64,000 nucleotides of DNA from Primula veris (lineage: Eukaryota > Streptophyta > Magnoliopsida > Ericales > Primulaceae): NCBI GenBank assembly GCA_963682055.1, contig OY821750.1, positions 12,774,501 to 12,838,500 on the forward strand. The letters run 5' to 3'. Positions within the stretch are counted from its first letter, which is position 1; every line of letters begins with the position of its first letter. Under the pieces are notes generated by a model. That model ran no database searches and had not been told where the DNA came from. It saw only the letters and a list, made by a program, of their open reading frames with translations. This document shows positions 57,257 through 64,000 of the stretch, in pieces. Made by a program: the position numbers and the translations under genes.

Positions 57257-57815
57257 TTGCCACAGTTGCCAAACCAAGGAGATCTGGCAAATGTACAAGG
57301 TATGGTTCTTGTGTGCTCATCTTGGGCACCTGTTCTTTTTGATACGGGAGCTTCACGTTCTTTTATATCTAAAAGTCTAGTTGAGTCTTTATCGTTAGAA
57401 ATTGGGGTTCTAGAGAACCCAATCCTTGTAGAGATTCCTGTTGGGGGTCGAGTTGTGTTGGACCGAGTGTGTCGGTTTTGTGAGATGGTGGTCGCGGACC
57501 AAGTGTTTATATTGGATTTAGTTGTTATAGAGATGTCGGGGTTCGACGTGATACTTGGAATGGACTGGTTGGTTTATTTCAACTCTTTCATCGATTGTGT
57601 TCGACGAAATTTTTTTCTTACAACTTCATCCGGAGATGAGGTGTTCTTTCGTGGGGAAAGGGACGCTACCCTTTCTTCCATTCCTTATTATTCCAAGCGG
57701 GTTGTGGGCAACCTGTCTTGTCTTTTGGCTAGTCTCTCGATAGTGGATAACGACGAGGAAGTGGAAATGTGGCCACACGTAGTGGATGATTTTAGAGATT
57801 GTTTCCGAAGGATTT
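57257..57815 (+). pseudogene. Gypsy aspartic protease
   Basis: The active site DTGASRSFIS begins at about 57341. The usual partner motifs follow: VVADQVFILDLVVIEM and FDVILGMDWLVYF. It cleaves the gag-pol polyprotein in active elements. The frame runs on to 57844, but the true polyprotein shifts frame near 57800-57815, just before the reverse transcriptase, so an indel breaks the reading. Confidence 0.9.
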
Positions 57816-59016
57816 ACCTGGGTTACCACCGAAGAGATGGTTAGATTTTTCTATCGACTTGGTACCGGGAATGGCACCCATAGCCATTTCCCCGTACCGT
57901 TTGGCACCAGCAGAGTTGAAAGAGTTAAGTAAGCAGTTAGAAGAACTGCTAGAGAAGGGGTTTATTAGGCGGAGTACGTCACCGTGGGCGACACCGGCCT
58001 TATTTGTGCAAAAGAAGGATGGATCGATGAGGATGTGCATCGACTATCGAAAGCTAAATAGGGTGACTATTAAGAATAAGTACCCACTACCTCGAATTGA
58101 CGATTTGTTTAACCAACTGAAGGGAGCGACGTTCTTTTCAAAAATCGACTTGCGATCAGGCTATCACCAATTGAGGGTGAAAGATGAGGATATTTCAAAA
58201 ACGGCCTTTAGGACCCGGTATGGTCACTACGAGTTTGTGGTCATGCCATTCGGGTTAACTAATGCGCCGGCGACATTTATGGAGTTAATGAACCGAATCT
58301 TTAAGGAGTATCTCGACAAGTTCGTGGTGGTCTTTGTCGACGATATCTTGATTTACTCGAGTTCAAGAGAGGAACACGAGGAGAATCTCCGTTTAGCGTT
58401 GCTCACGTTGAGAGAGCACCAACTTTACGGAAAATTTAGCAAATGTGAGTTTTGGGTAAATGAGGTGAAATTTCTTGGACATGTGATATCTGAAGAAGGG
58501 GTAAAGGTGAAAGCAACGAAAATTGAGGCGGTTTCGAAATGGGCACAACCGAAGAATGTGTTCGAGATTCGAAGTTTCTTGGGTTTAGCGGGATACTATC
58601 GACGGTTCGTCAAAGATTTCTCGAAGTTAGCGACTCCAATGACTCAACTTACCAAGAAAGGGGTGAAGTTTGTGTGGAGTGAGGCTTGCGAGAAAGCTTT
58701 CCTAGAGCTCAAGAAGCGGTTGACTAGTTCCTCCATACTAGTTATTCCCGAGCAAGGGAAGGGTTACCAAGTGTATTGCGATGCTTCGAAGGAAGGTTTG
58801 GGTTGCGTCTTGATGCAAGACGGAAAGGTTATCACATATGCTTCGCGACTACTAAAGATGCACGAAAAGAACTATCCGACTCATGACTTAGAGCTAGCGG
58901 CAGTAGTTCATGCATTAAAGATATGGAGGCATTATCTGTTCGGGGAAAAGTTCGAAGTGTTCTCGGATCACAAGAGCTTAGGGCATATTTTTACCCAACG
59001 TGATCTAAATTTGTGA
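57799..59016 (+). pseudogene. Gypsy reverse transcriptase and RNase H
   Basis: 405 codons. Reverse transcriptase motifs: [10 protein letters not shown] lead, [28 protein letters not shown] (about residues 113-124), [12 protein letters not shown] and the catalytic FVDD at 179-182 (the plant gypsy variant of YVDD). RNase H follows with [11 protein letters not shown] (Asp328), [15 protein letters not shown] and FSDHKSL. It ends at TGA (59014-59016), where homologues continue, and the next frame resumes at once with the same orientation and phase. The stop lies in a sequence consistent with CGA to TGA. Confidence 0.93.
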
Positions 59017-59028
59017 CAACGGCGATGG

Positions 59029-60288
59029 ATGGAATATTTGGAACAGTACGACTATGACTTGCACTATCATCCGAGAAAGGCCAATGTAGTGGCGGATGCT
59101 TTGAGTAGAAAGTCCCATGCGACCTTAGCGTATGTGGCGATTGAGGAATGGAGGATGATGGGAAAGGTGAACGAGTTCAACTTGGAGTTGGGACATGTTG
59201 ATGTGGGGACCTTGTACACAATAGTGGTACAACCGGAACTTGTGAGTAGGGTTCTGGAAGCACAAGATGGAGACGAGAAAGTGGAGAACTATGAGAAACA
59301 GATTAGTTCGAGCGAAGGATTAGATGGTTGGACGAAAGGAACCAATGGAGGACTACGATTTAAGGGAAGGACTTATGTGACAGAAAACATGAGGAACGAG
59401 GTATCAAAGGAGTTTCATCCCTCCCGATTAGCCGTACATCCCGACGGGACGAAAATGTATCACGATGCGAAGAGACAATTTTGGTGGCCCAAAATGAAAC
59501 GAGATGTAGCTTCATATGTTAGCAGGTGTCTAACTTGCCAGCAAGTGAAAGCGGAACACCAAAGGCCGGCGGGTATGCTCCAACCTTTACCGGTGGCGGA
59601 ATGGAAGTGGGAAATGATAGCAATGGATTTTGTGACCAACTTACCTAAATCGGTAAGTGGGAATGACGCTGTGTGGGTGGTGGTTGATCGTTTGACCAAA
59701 TCCGCACACTTCATTGCAATTAAGATGACGAATTCGGTAGAAATCTTGGGACGAAAGTATATTAAAGAAATTGTTAGACTTCATGGGGTACCGATTTCGA
59801 TAGTATCAGATCGAGATGCGAAGTTTGTGTCGAGGTTCTGGGACGCATTGCAAAATCCTTTAGGGACCAAGTTGACAATGAGTACGGCATTTCATCCCCA
59901 AACGGATGGACAATCGGAGCAGACTATCCAAGTGCTAGAGGATATGTTGCGCGCATGTGTGAATGATTTCAAGGGAGGCTGGGAGAGCCATCTACCTTTA
60001 GTGGAGTTTGCGTATAATAATAGCTTTCAAGCTAGTATTGGCACGACACCTTTCGAGGCTTTATACGGGCGGCCGTGTAGGTCTCCGGTGTGTTGGACCG
60101 AGGTGGGAGAAGCGGAAATGCTAGGACCGCAATTGGTTCAGGAAACGACAGAAAAGATTAAGTTAATTCGACAAAGGCTTGAGACGGCTCGAAGTAGGCA
60201 AAAGAGTTATGCGGATAAGAGGAGGAGACCTTTGGAGTTCGAAAAGGGGGATCAAGTATTTTTACGAGTTTCGCCAAGGGGATTATGA
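59029..60288 (+). pseudogene. Gypsy RNase H end and integrase
   Basis: 419 codons. It opens with the RNase H/integrase link ([19 protein letters not shown]). The zinc-binding HHCC has H137, H145, C167 and C170. The catalytic core has D200 (MIAMDFV), D261 (IVSDRDAKF) and E297 ([17 protein letters not shown]); the last two are 35 residues apart, the integrase D,D(35)E. GKP-type C-terminal sequence follows ([19 protein letters not shown]). The frame stops at 60286-60288 where the polyprotein should continue, because of an indel. Confidence 0.93.
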
Positions 60289-60677
60289 GGTTTGGCTCTA
60301 AAGGGAAGTTGAGCCCGAGATTTATCGGACCATTTGAGATCGTAGACCGAGTTGGAGAAGTTGCATACCGGTTGGACTTGCCACCAAAGTTGGCGGGGGT
60401 TCACCCGGTCTTCCATGTTTCAATGTTGAAAAAGTATCATCACGACCCTTCACACGTGGTGGACTTTAAGGACATTGAGGTTAGTGCGGATGTGACCTAC
60501 GAGGTGGGACCTATGAGGATTATCGACGTGCAAGAGAAGGAACTTCGAGGAAAAACAATTAGATTGGTAAAGGTGGTTTGGAAACACCATGGGGCCGAGG
60601 AGGCAACTTGGGAACGCCAGGATGAGATGAAGAGGAAGTATCCCGACCTCGTGCTTTCTTTAGGTACAATTCTTTAA
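60285..60677 (+). pseudogene. Gypsy integrase C-terminus with chromodomain-like end
   Basis: KGKLSPRFIGPFEIVDRVGE, VAYRLDLPPKLAGVHPVFHV and SMLKKYHHDPSH are the conserved integrase tail of chromoviruses. The last part (LVKVVWKHHGAEEATWERQD, then YPDLV) is chromodomain-like, a module thought to guide integration into heterochromatin. Normal stop at 60675-60677. It is in another frame than the integrase core. Confidence 0.88.
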
Positions 60678-61155
60678 ATGCTTTCTAATTTCGGGACGAA
60701 ATTTCTTTATCGGGGAAGGGTTGTAATGCCTAGAGTTTGGAGTTTATTTTTGTTGTAACGCCTAGAGTTTGGAGTCTATTTTTGTTGGAACGAGTTTGGA
60801 GCTTATTTTATTAGAGTTGGAGTTTATTTTATTAGAGGTTAGTTACTAGAAAGACCCTTACTTAGTTTACTTTATTGTCTTTTATGTTGCAACCGCTTGA
60901 TTTACATTGTTGTCTTTTATTCTGTTAGATATTGTATACAGGCAGTTATTCTTACATGTTGTGCATTATCTAGAGTTTATCTTATTTGAGTTATGGAGTT
61001 GTTGCGGGTTGTGAACCCTGCGTATTTTATTTCTTGAATTATGCCACGAATTGCACGTTTAAATTTTATGGGCTTATTTATTAAAATTTATAATTTCTGG
61101 GTATAGTTGTTTAGAGAGGAAATTTCGGGACGAAATTCTTTTAATGAGGGTTAGT
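60678..61155 (+). other. Gypsy 3' untranslated part and purine tract
   Basis: The sequence TTTCGGGACGAAATT occurs at 60690 and 61126, and a GCCTAGAGTTTGGAGT phrase is repeated at about 60729 and 60760. TTAATGAGGGTTAGT precedes the right LTR and acts as the probable purine tract. No gene. Confidence 0.7.
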
Positions 61156-62723
61156 TGTAATATCCCGTATTTTTATAAATGGTTTTATTTATGATTTAAT
61201 TTATCCAAAAACGTTTTATACAAATTTTACCAAAAACCGGTCACTCGACTAATTTTTAGCCAAAAACCGAAACTCTTCCGAAAAACTTTATTTTAAAAAC
61301 CTGTTACTAATTTTATAAATAAAAAGGACCCAATAGGTTTGTTTCTAAAGATTTGTTATTTTTGAGTAGTAAAACAATGTTTTTGGATTTAGAGTTAACT
61401 TTTAGAACTTTGGGGATCAAATAGTTCGTTAGCACAAACTTTCTCAAAACTGTTTTTACATCTTCAAATCAGCCCACTTCTTTTAAAACAGTAACCTAAA
61501 GCAAGAAAAAAAAAAGAGAAAAGAGAGAAAAAGAGAGAAAAAAAGGAAGAAGAAGAAGAAGAGGAAACCACCACTAGCGGGTTCTTACCGGAAGCATCTC
61601 CTCTACGCACTAAGGTAACGGGGGTTATCCATTGCGAATAGACGAGGGTGTATGCTAGGATTAGGTTTTACGTTTATTATAAATTGGGGGTTTTTACCTT
61701 TTATATTAATTATGTTCTTATATTGTTACTTGGGGTTTAGTTGTTATATTTTTAATTCCATTATTTGAATTGTAGAAGTTGAGGCTTTTGACATATTAAT
61801 CTCGAATTAATGAGATTATGGATGGGTTTGCGTGTTTTATGAGTTGATTATGTGATATTATAGTTGTTGATGAAATTGGGTGAATTTATGTTGAATAAAG
61901 ATGAATTGTAGTTTATGCATACAAGGTGTTTGTTAAAATGTCTGAATGAGATTTATGTTGATAGACTTGTTTGGCTAGTTGTGAATCTAGCACCTATGAT
62001 TATAGGTATTGTTGAATTACGTTAAAGTGACGTATGAGAATGTGATAATTGAATGATTTTATATTATTGGCCGAGGCCTTGTGATTTAGCTGTAGTGGCA
62101 ATGGTCTATGTCTCTCCCTAATTCCGGGGACATAAGACGACCGAGGGGATAGGGAATGACGTACCTTACAGACTGGGGTAGGTGGCGTGAGAGGTCCATG
62201 TATGCTATTGATGTGTGATGAAGTTATTTAATTTATCTCATTGTAGGATGTTATTATATTTCTTTTTATATGTTGATTATCGTAGTTATTGTTTGTGGGT
62301 TCTTGCATTTATGGGATGGAGTGACGGTATTTTGTGGTGCCGTCCCGTCTATGTATGTGTGTGGGACTCACCGTTACAATTTTGTCTTTCAGGTACTATT
62401 TAGATTGAGACGTTCGGATAAGAGCATTAGCGCAGTATCATATGGGCTCGGGGCACCTTTCAGTTGCTTTATTTTCGCTTAAACTAGTTTTTATTTGAGG
62501 TTGTAGTCTACGGGTAAATTACGTTTGTTCATTTCTTTTTATATAATTTTGTTAAAACCATTTATCTTGTAGCCGCATTTGGTAAACTTTATATTTACTC
62601 ATTTAATTGTTCCTTTAGCTTACAAGTGTTTTCTTTTAAAATTTTACCAACATGTTTCATTTTCCTTTTGTTTAAAAAAGTCACGCCTCGATATCCGTGT
62701 TTTCCTGATTTTGGGGCGTGACA
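61156..62723 (+). repeat. Gypsy 3' LTR (1568 bp)
   Basis: Begins TGTAATATCCCG and ends GGGGCGTGACA. It aligns with 52961-54784 apart from two missing array units and scattered substitutions, so it is older than the Copia LTR pair. Confidence 0.93.
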
Positions 62724-62728
62724 TTGCC

Positions 62729-63470
62729 CCTTGAGTAGGTCCTAAAAAAAAGAAAAAACATATAATTTGTTTTTCCAGAATGAAGTCGTTATTTTACCTT
62801 ATGCAATTCAAGAATAACTTATGTTATTTGTTGGTTTATTTTATCCAGTGTAAAAGAACATTTTTTTTAATTATGACATGATTTGAATTTTTAAAATTTC
62901 TAGTGATTTTTTGTATACGGGTTATGAATTTTTTTCGCACAAAGTCAGAAAAGCGCCAAGAATAGTACAGTCGGACAGGCACTGAACCAAGTTTTATATA
63001 AACTCTAATGGGTCATTTTGTAATTAGCCAAATGACTACCTCAGCTATGTCTGTTTTTTCATTTATACAAAGCATCGTAAGAGTGTCAATATGAAATCCT
63101 GGAAGAATGGCGTCGACACACGAGAAATTAAACAAGTTGATTCAGTTCTTAAATTTTTTAGAATTTGATCTGGTGATTGCCGTTTCTTTTCTCTACATTT
63201 AAACCAATATTTTTTTTTACCGACTAAACCATTTTGCGTACGAGTAACATGTATAGGTTGTCAATCCTAACTCATTTATATATAGCTAATATTATTTTTA
63301 TTTTCGATTCAGGAAGAGTTCTTACTACTTAAATCAAACAATCATGTCAATTCCGAAAACTTGCAAATATGAGAAGTAGTACGTACTATCTAAAACAATA
63401 TTCTAACTATAGAAGTTCATACAATCCCACCAAATACACTTATGATATGATGGAGTTATTATATATATAT
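62729..63470. other. Intergenic DNA, no gene seen
   Basis: AT-rich, no domain-bearing frame. A TA-rich tract at 63458-63472 marks the edge of the LINE. Confidence 0.55.
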
Positions 63471-64000
63471 TTTTAAATTATTAGTGGGGAAACCCACAAT
63501 TTATTAATAAAAACTGCGGAGGAAAAACCCCACAGAAAGAAACCATAAGTAATTACAGAGAGAATCTCAAAATTAGAGACCCAAAAGAAATAAAAACAAA
63601 CTATTACAACCAATTGAGATAAATGAAACTTAAATTCCAGAAACTGCTAAATCTGGATTCAATAGAATGGCAATTGAAACTTGAGGGACTGGAACTGAGA
63701 ATAGATGTAATAACATCTGTCATCTTGCACCTCTTCATTTCTCTCTGAGAAATAACCTAAGAGAGAGAATCTCTCCTCTCTTCTACGCTCTTCATCTTCA
63801 TCTAAACCTTAGATTAGAAAAACCTTTAGCTTCCGTAAATATAATACCTTTCAATACCTGTGAAAAATCATCCAGACAAGAAGAAATGATGATACCCTCC
63901 CAATTCGCAAGGAGATCAGCATGTTTGTTGCCTTCTCGCGCCAATGCTTAAACATGTACTCTCCTTCCTTTAATAAATCTTTAATACAATTAAATAGATA
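63471..64000 (-). mobile_element. L1-type LINE, 3' end
   Basis: On the minus strand, between about 63950 and 63870, a frame gives AREGNKHADLLANWEG, the end of the RNase H domain of plant L1-type LINEs (after an in-frame stop). It continues to a 3' UTR ending TTAATAAATTGTGGGTTTCC next to an AT-rich tail at about 63470. The reverse transcriptase should lie to the right, outside the window. The stop and loss of motif detail suggest decay. Confidence 0.75.

Larger units (their letters stand above)
52961..62723 (+). mobile_element. Ty3/gypsy chromovirus (Tekay/Del-like), full length but disabled
   Basis: Left LTR 52961-54784, PBS, gag, protease, reverse transcriptase/RNase H, integrase, chromodomain-type end, purine tract and right LTR 61156-62723. 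This is the gag-PR-RT-RH-INT order of Ty3/gypsy with a C-terminal chromodomain. The 5-bp flanks TTGTC (52956-52960) and TTGCC (62724-62728) differ at one base and are a likely target duplication. Coding regions are broken by stops and frameshifts at several points, so it cannot make its own polyprotein. It landed about 0.8 kb past the stop codon of the SKS gene, in the same orientation. Confidence 0.95.

Overview
The window is nuclear DNA of a flowering plant, almost certainly a core eudicot: AT-rich intergenic sequence, GT-AG introns, plant-specific gene families and dense plant transposable elements. The species cannot be named from the sequence. Nothing in it is bacterial or organellar.

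Two host genes can be modelled exon by exon. A NAC transcription factor of the ANAC053/ANAC078 (NTL) type runs on the minus strand from 5306 and leaves the window at base 1. An eight-exon SKU5-similar (multicopper-oxidase-like) cell-wall protein gene lies on the plus strand at 45146-52174.

The rest is mostly mobile DNA. 5.3-12.5 kb: a 272-bp MITE, a 929-bp hAT element with a perfect 8-bp target duplication, and a fold-back element with a minisatellite core. 12.5-17.8 kb: decayed, non-coding. 17.8-29.15 kb: a tandem array of a SIRE-like Copia retrotransposon on the minus strand (LTR, internal region, shared LTR, truncated internal region). Most of gag is deleted, pol is intact, and a conserved extra ORF sits where env-like ORFs lie in this lineage. 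29.2-31.1 kb: a second fold-back element carrying a tandem array, a degenerate tRNA-like gene and a GC-rich fragment. 34.7-38.9 kb: a decayed CACTA TNP2 transposase split by a solo LTR. 39.9-43.3 kb: a short Athila-like element reduced to two LTRs and a gag remnant. 53.0-62.7 kb: a near-complete Ty3/gypsy chromovirus with several disabling mutations, inserted about 0.8 kb downstream of the SKU5-like gene. 63.5-64.0 kb: the 3' end of an L1-type LINE.

The observation most worth following is a sequence module shared by the Copia and gypsy elements, which belong to different superfamilies. It consists of clustered near-palindromes around CGATCGGTCG followed by about 130 bp of homologous sequence. 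Relative to transcription it lies in opposite orientations in the two elements.
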